Virus record (IMG/VR): IMGVR_UViG_3300041407_000094
Location: 17,123-81,122 of that record
Direction: 5' to 3' (one strand)
Length of the DNA: 64,000 nt
DNA from: a virus
The notes under the pieces were generated by a model that saw only the letters and a program-made list of their open reading frames with translations, was not told the DNA's origin and did not search any database. The position numbers were made by a program, and so were the translations under genes. The stretch's first letter is position 1, and every line of letters starts with the position of its first letter. Shown here in pieces: positions 38,484 to 45,997 of the stretch.

Positions 38484-39555
38484 ACAATACACCGCTATAG
38501 TAGACATCGACACTCTCATAATCCACGCTGCCCTTGCTGGACAAGAAACATCTGTAATTGTCACACACAAAGAAACTAATTGGAGTAAGACTTTCAAGAA
38601 TCAAACTGAATTCTTTGGTCACTTCAAAAAGAAAGAAGGGGGATGGCTTGCAGAAGTAAATGCAAAGAAAATTGAGAAAGGTCTTGAGCCTGTATCAGCG
38701 GATGCATTTGAAATTACTCCCGTTGTTGTAAAGATTGCTGATCAGTACACAGATGAAGGCGATGTAATTACTGCTGAGACTGTTGTGAAAGGTCGATTCA
38801 AGAATAAGATCGAAGCTATTACTTCTCAAGCTTGGTGCAAAGACTTTAAGATTTGCTTTGGTACTGGTAAGAACTTCCGATACGATATTGCACAGACTCA
38901 ACCTTATAAAAATGAACGTCCTGTAAAACCTTTGTTGTATGAAACTGTCAAAGAGTATATGCTTTGGAAATACAAAGACAAAATGCTTATTGTTGACGGC
39001 GTTGAGACGGATGAGATTGTAACCCAAGAAGTTTGGAAAGCTTGGATCAAAGCAAAACGTAAACATGAGAACTTAGATGCTGTGGCTTGTTACATTGACA
39101 AGGACATTTCGCAGTTCCCATGTCTTTGGTATAACTTCGATAAGCCTGAACTTGGTTTAGTGAAAATTGATGCACTTGAGGCCGTAAAGAACTTGGCTGT
39201 TCAGCATCTCAAGGGTGACACAATCGATTCGATTCCCGGTCTCCCGGCATTACCAGAAGATATGTATAAGCAGTATTCTCTGCGTAAAACTAAGGGTATT
39301 GGGGAGACTACGGCAAGAGGGCTGCTAGCGGACGCTAGCTCTCCTAAAGAGGTTTTTGAGCGGGTAGCCGCCGCATACAAAGGGTATTACGGAGAGGAAA
39401 AACAACCATTCACTTCGTTCCGTGGTGATGAGTCTGAAAGGGATTGGTTGGATCATCTGAATGAGCAATTTAGACTTCTTAGGATGCGAACTGATGTGAC
39501 TAAAGACGTTGGGCATGTTAGAGACTTTCTAAAGGCAATGGAGATTGAAGTGTGA
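38473..39555 (+). CDS. 5'-3' exonuclease / flap endonuclease
   Basis: 360 residues from ATG 38473. PIN-domain acidic residues occur in order: IVDIDTL near the start, VDGVETDEIV near 180, YIDKDISQFP near 213. A helix-3-turn-helix follows (KGDTIDSIPG ... KGIGETTARGLL near 260-285), the DNA-binding part of T5/T7-type 5' exonucleases. It would remove RNA primers and process flaps or ends during replication. The start is uncertain by two codons. Confidence 0.85.
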   Translation: MTSKQYTAIVDIDTLIIHAALAGQETSVIVTHKETNWSKTFKNQTEFFGHFKKKEGGWLAEVNAKKIEKGLEPVSADAFEITPVVVKIADQYTDEGDVITAETVVKGRFKNKIEAITSQAWCKDFKICFGTGKNFRYDIAQTQPYKNERPVKPLLYETVKEYMLWKYKDKMLIVDGVETDEIVTQEVWKAWIKAKRKHENLDAVACYIDKDISQFPCLWYNFDKPELGLVKIDALEAVKNLAVQHLKGDTIDSIPGLPALPEDMYKQYSLRKTKGIGETTARGLLADASSPKEVFERVAAAYKGYYGEEKQPFTSFRGDESERDWLDHLNEQFRLLRMRTDVTKDVGHVRDFLKAMEIEV

Positions 39556-40091
39556 AAGAACCTTGGAAACAATCTCCAGATGTGTGGCCTACAAAGTCAA
39601 GCTTTTTCACATGGCTTAGGGGAGCACTCAGAAAGTCTATCTGGCAGTTTTACCCACCAAAGATGCAGTTTAAGAATGAAGGATGCTCTAAACCACCAGA
39701 AGACTACAAAGGGCGTGCAAAGTCTGGAGCCTACTGTGAGCTGACAGGAGAGTGGACAGGGAAGTCATTGCTGGAAGTGGACCATAAGATTGGTAACGTA
39801 AAGTTCACCGAGTGGGAAGATGTACTTCCATTCATTCTTCACTTATGTTGTGATAAAGATGAAATGGCCTTGGTGAATAAGGAAGCGCATAAGGTGAAAT
39901 CTTACGCTGAGAGGATGGGGATCAGTTTCGAGGACGCACTCATCCAGAAAGAGATTATTTCTATCTGTAAGGCAAAGAAAGATATTGCATGGCTGAAAGA
40001 ACGTGGTATAGTGCCAGCAAGCAACGCCAAGAAAAGGCGTCAACAAATTGAGGAGGAAATGAAGAATGCTGATATTTCACTTCAAACCTGA
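39552..40091 (+). CDS. HNH-type endonuclease, replication-module
   Basis: 179 residues from GTG 39552 overlapping the exonuclease stop. YCELTGEWTG...LEVDHKIGN is the first half of an HNH fold (VDH), with CCDKDEMALVNKEAHKVKS as the second (a normal pair of Cys is only partly kept). Conserved in many phage replication regions as a putative junction or recombination nuclease. Distinct from the five AP2/HNH-like mobile genes. Confidence 0.72.
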   Translation: MKEPWKQSPDVWPTKSSFFTWLRGALRKSIWQFYPPKMQFKNEGCSKPPEDYKGRAKSGAYCELTGEWTGKSLLEVDHKIGNVKFTEWEDVLPFILHLCCDKDEMALVNKEAHKVKSYAERMGISFEDALIQKEIISICKAKKDIAWLKERGIVPASNAKKRRQQIEEEMKNADISLQT

Positions 40092-40245
40092 AAACATGCT
40101 TGAACTCAACAAAGAAGATAACCGAAAGAAATTAATGGATACTCTCAGGAAGTTTCAAGAAGCTGATGAGGAGCTTGAGAGGATCTGTAGAGAACTTGGC
40201 ATTGATAAACCTGAAATGGTTTGTAGGAGTATGGAAATTGACTGA
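40066..40245 (+). CDS. Small helical protein (59 aa)
   Basis: ATG 40066 behind GAGGAGG, overlapping the upstream gene by 26 bases. Coiled-coil-like. Its end overlaps the TTG start of the next gene. Confidence 0.58.
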   Translation: MLIFHFKPENMLELNKEDNRKKLMDTLRKFQEADEELERICRELGIDKPEMVCRSMEID

Positions 40246-40609
40246 ACCAAAACCAAATAAAACCTACATTATCCAACACAAAGAAACAAAAGAGTTGTTC
40301 ATTGCACGGTCTGGCAAGTCCTCTTGGAAACAGCCTGGACATGCCAAGAATGCTTGGAATCAAAGCTTCTATTCATCCAAACAAGTAGAGGCTCTTGGGA
40401 TGAATATGATAGCTGATGCCAGTCGTTATAATCCTGAACGTACTCGTGTTCCGCTATTCTCAGAGCAAGATAACTTTGAAGTGGTAGAACTTAAACACGA
40501 AGCTCATAGTAAACTTGACGAGGCTGTTAATCTTCTTCGATCTGTCCTAGGTCGTTGTGATTATCAAGTACATAATGAAATCGTTAAATTTTTGGAGAGT
40601 GTAGAATGA
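40238..40609 (+). CDS. Hypothetical phage protein (123 aa)
   Basis: TTG 40238 lies eight bases after AGGAG; a longer frame from 40166 would overlap the previous gene fully. Beta-rich N terminus, C-terminal helix. ATGA-coupled downstream. Unknown. Confidence 0.68.
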   Translation: MTEPKPNKTYIIQHKETKELFIARSGKSSWKQPGHAKNAWNQSFYSSKQVEALGMNMIADASRYNPERTRVPLFSEQDNFEVVELKHEAHSKLDEAVNLLRSVLGRCDYQVHNEIVKFLESVE

Positions 40610-40851
40610 CTGACAAAACTAAGATGTCCAACCTTGAATCCTATCAGGAATTAACTATTCAAATTTCTACGCTAAATCTAAAGCTTGATAAAATTCTAAG
40701 TTTGTTGAATAAGCCACAAGAAGAATATGTAATCAACCAACTAGTAACCCACACACACTTGGACGCTCGTGACCCTGAGATTACAAGGGTGGTTAACAAA
40801 GCTATTGCTCAGCTTTCTGACAACGAAAACTTTGAGGATTCTTTTAAATGA
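40606..40851 (+). CDS. Small coiled-coil protein (81 aa)
   Basis: Residues 10-40 show a clear heptad pattern (LTIQISTLNLKLDKILSLL). Acidic end. ATGA overlaps on both sides. Confidence 0.65.
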   Translation: MTDKTKMSNLESYQELTIQISTLNLKLDKILSLLNKPQEEYVINQLVTHTHLDARDPEITRVVNKAIAQLSDNENFEDSFK

Positions 40852-40940
40852 TTAAAGATTATTGGACAGCAATCTTCTGGTGTGAATTTGTCCAGTTTAG
40901 TGTTTATTTCAATGTGTGGTGCTCACAATTGGGGATATGA
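40848..40940 (+). CDS. 30-residue aromatic, hydrophobic peptide
   Basis: Starts in an ATGA overlap. Trp/Phe-rich sequence (MIKDYWTAIFWCEFVQFSVY) that may lie on a membrane. No independent ribosome site. Confidence 0.45.
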   Translation: MIKDYWTAIFWCEFVQFSVYFNVWCSQLGI

Positions 40941-40956
40941 TCCGGAGGATCTAGAT

Positions 40957-41172
40957 ATGTCAGTTATAGAGATGTTTCCAAAGAAACCAGACACAGATAA
41001 ATCAGTTGATCACACTATCTCTAAGTTAGACTTCTGGCGCTGGCGGAATGAGATTATATCGAGGGATTTTCATACTTTCTCGATCTACCAAAAACAAGAG
41101 ACGCTTGATACAATATTGAATATCAACAACCAGCTATATCAACTTATTTTAGAATTGAAGGGAGAGATTTAA
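40957..41172 (+). CDS. Small hypothetical protein (71 aa)
   Basis: ATG 40957 behind GGAGGATC; an upstream in-frame start at 40882 lacks one. C-terminal helical coiled coil. Overlaps the next ATG by one base. Confidence 0.62.
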   Translation: MSVIEMFPKKPDTDKSVDHTISKLDFWRWRNEIISRDFHTFSIYQKQETLDTILNINNQLYQLILELKGEI

Positions 41173-41354
41173 TGAACATTACGTTCTTCACATTGGAGGA
41201 TGCTTTAGACTGTGTATGTGATATTGACGGGAAAGTGTTCAGTTATCTAGATGGTGAGCCAGAGAATGCAATCTACAACCTTTTGAGATTTTGTGGGCAC
41301 ACTGTTAATCGGGTTGAACTTACAGAAGAAGAATATGAGGAGAAGTTTCAGTGA
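41172..41354 (+). CDS. Small acidic protein (60 aa)
   Basis: Alpha/beta, acidic, three Cys. Behind GGGAGAG. Stop overlaps the exonuclease GTG start. Confidence 0.62.
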   Translation: MNITFFTLEDALDCVCDIDGKVFSYLDGEPENAIYNLLRFCGHTVNRVELTEEEYEEKFQ

Positions 41355-42277
41355 GTGAGTGGAATTGGAGAGATAAAGCACAACGACTAAAAGAACAAGG
41401 TTTGTCTAGTCGGGAAATTGGTAAAATTTTAGGTAAGGGGAAATCTACTATTAATGATTATCTATCTTTAGTGAAAAAGATGGCTGCAAATATTCCTCTA
41501 GAAACAAAAGGTCCAAAGATTCTATTTATCGATATTGAAACGAAGCCCATCCTTGCACATGTATGGCGACTATTTGATCAGAACGTTGGATTGAACCAAA
41601 TCCAAGAAGATTGGTCAATCTTGTCTTACTGTGCAAAATGGAAAGGGTCTGACGAAGTAATTTATGAAGACCTTCAAGGATCTGCTGATTTTGAAGATGA
41701 TAGTAAACTTCTTGGTAATCTTTGGAAGTTGATGAATGAAGCCGATATTATTGTTGGTCAAAACAGTAAACGATTTGATGTGAAGAAAATCAATGCGCGT
41801 TTGGTACTGAACGGCTACCCTAAGCCAAGTACATTCCGTCAGATTGACACACTCAACATTGCTAAAGCTCAGTTTGGTTTTACAAGTAATAAGCTTCAAT
41901 ACATGACAGATCAGCTTTGCACCAAGTATAAGAAACTTGAGCATGGCAAGTTTGCAGGCCACTTGCTTTGGTCAGAATGTATGAAGAATAACCCAGAAGC
42001 TTGGGCTGAAATGAAACTGTATAATATCAATGATGTGTTGAGTCTAGAAGAACTCTACGACATTCTCAGTAGCTGGGACAATACACTTCCTAACTTTGAT
42101 GTCTATGTAGATGAAATTCTAGATATGTCTGTGTGGGAAGAAGATGGTTTCCATTACTCCAACGTGGGTAAATACAAACGGTATCGCAATAAAGTTACTG
42201 GTGTTCAACGTAGGTCGCGTGTTAATCTATTAAACAAAGAAAAGCGTGATAGTTTGTTGTCTAATATTGCGGGGTAA
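41351..42277 (+). CDS. HTH plus DEDD 3'-5' exonuclease-like protein
   Basis: 308 residues from GTG 41351. Residues 1-40 form a helix-turn-helix (LKEQGLSSREIGKILGKGKS). Then an RNase H-like exonuclease: KILFIDIETKP (D, E of motif I), IIVGQNSKRFDVKKI (D of motif II), and LYNINDVLSLEELY (D of motif III). This is a DnaQ-like nuclease separate from the polymerase's own proofreading domain. Possible roles are host DNA breakdown or recombination; the HTH may guide it to DNA. Confidence 0.78.
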   Translation: MSEWNWRDKAQRLKEQGLSSREIGKILGKGKSTINDYLSLVKKMAANIPLETKGPKILFIDIETKPILAHVWRLFDQNVGLNQIQEDWSILSYCAKWKGSDEVIYEDLQGSADFEDDSKLLGNLWKLMNEADIIVGQNSKRFDVKKINARLVLNGYPKPSTFRQIDTLNIAKAQFGFTSNKLQYMTDQLCTKYKKLEHGKFAGHLLWSECMKNNPEAWAEMKLYNINDVLSLEELYDILSSWDNTLPNFDVYVDEILDMSVWEEDGFHYSNVGKYKRYRNKVTGVQRRSRVNLLNKEKRDSLLSNIAG

Positions 42278-42281
42278 GTAA

Positions 42282-42596
42282 ATGAGCATTCACAACCGAG
42301 TACACGAAGCATATAAATACAAGCTACTAGCTGAATTTAAAGAAAACAAATATCTTCCACAAACCCCAGAAGGTCTGTTGGACTTCTTGTTTGACGATGA
42401 CAGTGAATACCGTATTTACTATTACAGCGATCCGTGGGGTAGCAGTAAGCGTACTATTGGTACTCGTCTCAACACTATTTGGATGATGCCTATTTGGGCT
42501 ATATGTGCCCCATTCCTATGGTTGTTTACAGGTGAGACAGGAATTAATCAGCACAGTAAGCTTGGTAAGTGGATTGCTAAAGTAACGGGGCTTTAA
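42282..42596 (+). CDS. Hypothetical protein with hydrophobic segment (104 aa)
   Basis: N-terminal soluble part, then WMMPIWAICAPFLWLF as a possible membrane segment near 67-82. Unknown. Confidence 0.65.
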   Translation: MSIHNRVHEAYKYKLLAEFKENKYLPQTPEGLLDFLFDDDSEYRIYYYSDPWGSSKRTIGTRLNTIWMMPIWAICAPFLWLFTGETGINQHSKLGKWIAKVTGL

Positions 42597-42746
42597 GTGG
42601 AAGACTACAAACTAAAGAACACTGTCAATCGCTTGGAGAATTCGGTTGACAGCTTGACTAAAGAAATCTATAATCTTAAACAATAGCAAGCAGATATGAT
42701 TGAGCAGATTAAACGACTGAAGGGAGAGAAAGATGATTGCAAATAG
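42597..42746 (+). pseudogene. 49-codon coiled-coil gene interrupted by one TAG
   Basis: GTG 42597 directly follows the upstream stop; the frame continues through a single amber at 42684-42686 (CAA-TAG-CAA) to a TAG at 42746, overlapping the next gene by 14 bases. The heptad pattern (LKNTVNRLENSVDSL ... MIEQIKRLKGE) continues across the amber. A CAA/CAG-to-TAG change, error or readthrough are possible. Confidence 0.5.
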
Positions 42747-43206
42747 TAGGTTTACAGATGGTGACCGTGTAATCTCTGTAAGGGACACGTCAGATGTGCC
42801 GGAAGGCTTTATTGGCACTTTACAGCACGCTCAAGGCGTGTTTGATTATGAAGTGACAGATGATAAGGGTAAAATGGAGTTATTTAATGATGATGAACTT
42901 GAGTTGTTGAGTGTCAGCAGTAAAGTTCATATCCCAAACGGCCTAGATCGTGATGATATTACACCACAAGAGATTCAAGGTATTCACCAGTCAGCACTAG
43001 ACAAACAAGTCAGTGGTAATCACTATAAAGATTGTGGTATTCAACCAATTGAGTATATTCACGCGAATAACCTTAGCTATCTTGAAGGGAATGTGATTAA
43101 ATACACAACTCGACACAGCAAGAAGAACGGGAAACAAGATATTCTTAAAGCTATTCATTACCTTGAACTAATCTTGGAAATGGAGTATAAAGGTGAAACA
43201 GAGTAA
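42733..43206 (+). CDS. DUF3310-containing protein
   Basis: 157 residues behind AGGGAGAG. The first about 70 residues form a small beta barrel. Residues 90-157 are a DUF3310 domain (VSGNHYKDCGIQPIEYIHAN, VIKYTTRH..KNGKQDILKAIHYLE), common in phages and sometimes called a nucleotide kinase, though its activity is unproven. Lies in the nucleotide-metabolism stretch. Confidence 0.82.
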   Translation: MIANSRFTDGDRVISVRDTSDVPEGFIGTLQHAQGVFDYEVTDDKGKMELFNDDELELLSVSSKVHIPNGLDRDDITPQEIQGIHQSALDKQVSGNHYKDCGIQPIEYIHANNLSYLEGNVIKYTTRHSKKNGKQDILKAIHYLELILEMEYKGETE

Positions 43207-43411
43207 GCTTCAGTCTCTGACGGAGACACTGACAAATACTGGTGTAGGAATGGTAGGAAGTTGGTTACTAACAATGGCTTGCCTAATGTTCTTCACTACA
43301 CCAGTTGGGATTGCAACATCGACCACCATTGCTTGCACTGTATGGTCGCTAGGAAGGGGTTATGTTGTAAGGCGTTATTTTGATTCAAAGCTGCAAACAC
43401 AAATTAATTAA
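43193..43411 (+). CDS. Small two-TM membrane protein (DUF7220-like)
   Basis: 72 residues from GTG 43193 after GGAGTATAA. Pattern SLTETLTNTGVGMVGSWLLT, a second hydrophobic segment, then RGYVVRRYFD, is a conserved small phage membrane family. Role unknown. Confidence 0.68.
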   Translation: MKQSKLQSLTETLTNTGVGMVGSWLLTMACLMFFTTPVGIATSTTIACTVWSLGRGYVVRRYFDSKLQTQIN

Positions 43412-43422
43412 GGAGAGTTTTG

Positions 43423-43908
43423 GTGTCAAAGAAAGAATGTATAAAGTTTGGTTATGCAATCGGTAATCAACCTGCCATGGGTGATCACTGGGAAGTTTGG
43501 AAACAAGTGAAAGCTCAGTCTAAACTTATCCTAGAAGAAGTGAATGAACTTGAGGATGCTTGTTCAGAGGAAGACCTTCTAGAAGTGCTGGACGCTGTAA
43601 TGGACATCAAATACCTTAACACATATCTGGAACATCTGCTGGAAGCTTACGGCTGTAAGACAAAGCTTGCTTGGGAAACAGTGTGCTCAAATAATGCACA
43701 GAAGATTACAACCAGCTACACCTACGCACAAAGCAGTAAAGAATACCTAGAGTCTCGTGAAGAGGGTGAATTCTATATTGATGAAACTTTGTTTGAAGGT
43801 GAACGTCTATATACGGTAAAGCGCATGTCTGACAACAAAGTAATGAAGCTGAAGTCTCATGTACGTCCAGAACTTACCACTTGTATTCCTGAAGAGTTTA
43901 AAGTATGA
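43423..43908 (+). CDS. MazG-like nucleotide pyrophosphohydrolase
   Basis: 161 residues; GTG 43423 is seven bases after AAGGAG. LILEEVNELEDACSEEDLLE followed by LDAVMDIKYLN gives the EExxE...ExxD metal-binding helices of all-alpha NTP pyrophosphatases. C-terminal part (about 110-161) is an extra beta domain. Likely hydrolyses dNTPs or alarmone-type nucleotides, next to ThyX and RNR. Confidence 0.72.
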   Translation: MSKKECIKFGYAIGNQPAMGDHWEVWKQVKAQSKLILEEVNELEDACSEEDLLEVLDAVMDIKYLNTYLEHLLEAYGCKTKLAWETVCSNNAQKITTSYTYAQSSKEYLESREEGEFYIDETLFEGERLYTVKRMSDNKVMKLKSHVRPELTTCIPEEFKV

Positions 43909-44084
43909 TTCACGCAAGCACTCAAACAGCTAGACCTAAAGCAGACTGGAAAGATTATGTCTTCAACAAAGAAGACTACAGTAAAGTGGTAGCTTCGGGG
44001 ATGTGTTGGGTGGTTTTTCCAGACTGGCCTACACCACAAGAGTTTGAAGAGTATTTGAATAATAAGGAGAAAGAAGTTGTTTGA
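43905..44084 (+). CDS. Small hypothetical protein (59 aa)
   Basis: ATGA-coupled to the MazG-like gene; overlaps the ThyX start by 8 bases. Trp-rich (CWVVFPDWPTPQEFEEY). Unknown. Confidence 0.62.
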   Translation: MIHASTQTARPKADWKDYVFNKEDYSKVVASGMCWVVFPDWPTPQEFEEYLNNKEKEVV

Positions 44085-44754
44085 ATTTATCAAAGCGCAA
44101 GTAATCGGGGTAACAACACCGACTGTAGATTTCATCCCGACAGCAGAAGACCTTCCAGCCTTCTGCGCAAGGGTGAGTAACCCAGACAATCAAAAGAACT
44201 TTGATACAGCGGCAGGGCTTCTTAAATACTGCATGCGAGTTGGTCACTGGTCTGTATTTGATATGTCCAATATCGTTGTAGAGATTGAGGCTCCACGGGA
44301 TATTGCAAGGCAAGTGTTGCGACATTCAAGTATTAAGTTTCAAGAATTCAGTCAGCGTTATGCAGTAGCCCAGAACTTTGTTATTCGTGAAGCTCGTCTA
44401 CAAGACACAAAGAATCGTCAGAATAGTGTTGAGCTTGATAAGTTTAACGAAGAAGATTTTAACCTGATGCTTGCTTGGGAGAACAAGCAGCGAGAAGTGA
44501 TTGAACTAGTTAAAAAGAATTATAACTGGGCACTAGATAACAATATCGCCAAAGAGTGTGCTCGTGTTATTCTTCCTGAAGGTAATACAATGAGCTACAT
44601 GTATGCAAACGGTACAGTACGCCAGTGGATTACCTATCTGAAAGTTCGTGATGATCTAGGTGTTACACAGAAAGAACACGTAGACCTTGCACGAAAGATT
44701 AAACCTGTTATCATTGAACACTTCCCGTTCCTTGAAGAGTTGATGGAGAAATAA
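44077..44754 (+). CDS. thyX: Flavin-dependent thymidylate synthase
   Basis: 225 residues from TTG 44077, behind AAGGAGAAAG. Carries the ThyX signature in the form RHSSIKFQEFSQRY (82-95), where the third residue is Ser instead of the usual Arg. Also GHWSVFDM near 56-63 and a C-terminal VRQWITYLKVRDD block. It makes dTMP from dUMP with FAD, NADPH and methylene-THF, downstream of the dCMP deaminase at 2655. Confidence 0.92.
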   Translation: MFEFIKAQVIGVTTPTVDFIPTAEDLPAFCARVSNPDNQKNFDTAAGLLKYCMRVGHWSVFDMSNIVVEIEAPRDIARQVLRHSSIKFQEFSQRYAVAQNFVIREARLQDTKNRQNSVELDKFNEEDFNLMLAWENKQREVIELVKKNYNWALDNNIAKECARVILPEGNTMSYMYANGTVRQWITYLKVRDDLGVTQKEHVDLARKIKPVIIEHFPFLEELMEK

Positions 44755-44755
44755 A

Positions 44756-44953
44756 ATGATTAACGTAGATTACAAGTTCTCTGATTTCGTAAAAGAATAT
44801 CAAAACCTATTAATGATTCGTTTGGGGATGAGTGTTAGTGAATCGTCACGTTACATTGTTGATGTTATAGAAGACATCGAGGCGGCAGTTATGCAAGACA
44901 TTTCAGCATTTGAATTTTTCCAAGACGAACTTAAAGATGGGGTAGATGTATGA
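44756..44953 (+). CDS. Small acidic helical protein (65 aa)
   Basis: Follows ThyX at once (GATGGAGAAAT). Helical, acidic. ATGA-coupled downstream. Unknown. Confidence 0.65.
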   Translation: MINVDYKFSDFVKEYQNLLMIRLGMSVSESSRYIVDVIEDIEAAVMQDISAFEFFQDELKDGVDV

Positions 44954-45315
44954 GTGGTATCGGACATGTGTTGAGCATTAGTGATTTGCTTCTAATTGAT
45001 AATTTCAAAGCTGCTTTTGGTAGTGATGATAAAGTGGCCCTTGAAAAGATTCTTTTTGATAACGGCATTGATGTAGAAGAGCCATACACACTTGAGTATT
45101 CTAAGCATCGTAATTTGCGTGGTAATATTGTAAGTTGTGAACGATTTGTAGGAATTGAAAGGTCTGATATTAGCTGGCTGAAGTCTGGGGCGAGTAGTTG
45201 GGAAAATATCGTAGCTAATTGTGATCTAGACCTACGCATTCAATTGATGAATATGGGCAAGAATTACAGCAATACGGCACACATTGTGTCTGAGCTTGAA
45301 CGACACGCTAATTAA
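44950..45315 (+). CDS. Hypothetical phage protein (121 aa)
   Basis: Mixed alpha/beta; no known motif. Lies between ThyX and the AP2/HNH-like insertion before RNR. Confidence 0.68.
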   Translation: MSGIGHVLSISDLLLIDNFKAAFGSDDKVALEKILFDNGIDVEEPYTLEYSKHRNLRGNIVSCERFVGIERSDISWLKSGASSWENIVANCDLDLRIQLMNMGKNYSNTAHIVSELERHAN

Positions 45316-45324
45316 GGAGTATTT

Positions 45325-45987
45325 GTGGGAAAGAAACTAGTTTATGGAGTAGGTATAAATGACTTAGGTTACCCTATAACTAAGACAGAACAAGGTATTC
45401 GTGTATGGGAGTGTCCTTATTATAACAAGTGGATTGAGATGTTGAGGCGTGGATTCTCTGAAGCTGAGAAAGCAAGGCATTCAACTTATAAAAATACAAC
45501 CGTCTGTGATGAGTGGAGAACAGCAAGTGTGTTTAAAGCTTGGATGGAGCAACAAGACTGGAAAGGGTTGGACTTGGATAAGGATATACTTTTAAAAGGT
45601 AATAATATTTATAGTCCAGAAACAACAGTATTTGTTCCATCCTATATCAACACCTTACTTGTAACGAGCAGCGCTATTAGAGGTAAGTGGCCTTTAGGAG
45701 TATCTTTTGTAAAACAGAATTTCTTAAAAGGTGTGAGTAAAGTATTTAGGGCATCTATTAAAGATAAGAGAAACCTTGAATGTATACAGAAGAATCTGGG
45801 ACATTTTACAACACAAGATGAAGCTCATAGAACTTGGCAACAAGCTAAATATGAAGTATTCTTGCGGCGTCTAGATGAATACTCAAAAGACCCTCAGTTC
45901 AATCAGAAAGCATATGATGCAATCAAGATTCGTGCAATTAATTTAAAACTAGACATAGCTCTAGGAAAAGAAACTTTTAATATCTAA
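45325..45987 (+). CDS. AP2/HNH-like putative homing-type protein (copy C)
   Basis: 220 residues from GTG 45325 after AAGGAGTAT. Blocks as in A and B: YGVGINDLGY, LRRGFSEAEK, VCDEWRTASVFKAWMEQQDW, LDLDKDILLKGNNIYSPETTVFVP, then a GVSFVKQN...FTTQDEAHRTW AP2-like part. The usual RCYS is RGFS, so the Cys is lost. It lies directly before the class II RNR gene, as mobile nucleases often do near conserved nucleotide genes. Confidence 0.77.
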   Translation: MGKKLVYGVGINDLGYPITKTEQGIRVWECPYYNKWIEMLRRGFSEAEKARHSTYKNTTVCDEWRTASVFKAWMEQQDWKGLDLDKDILLKGNNIYSPETTVFVPSYINTLLVTSSAIRGKWPLGVSFVKQNFLKGVSKVFRASIKDKRNLECIQKNLGHFTTQDEAHRTWQQAKYEVFLRRLDEYSKDPQFNQKAYDAIKIRAINLKLDIALGKETFNI

Positions 45988-45997
45988 GGAGTAACAA

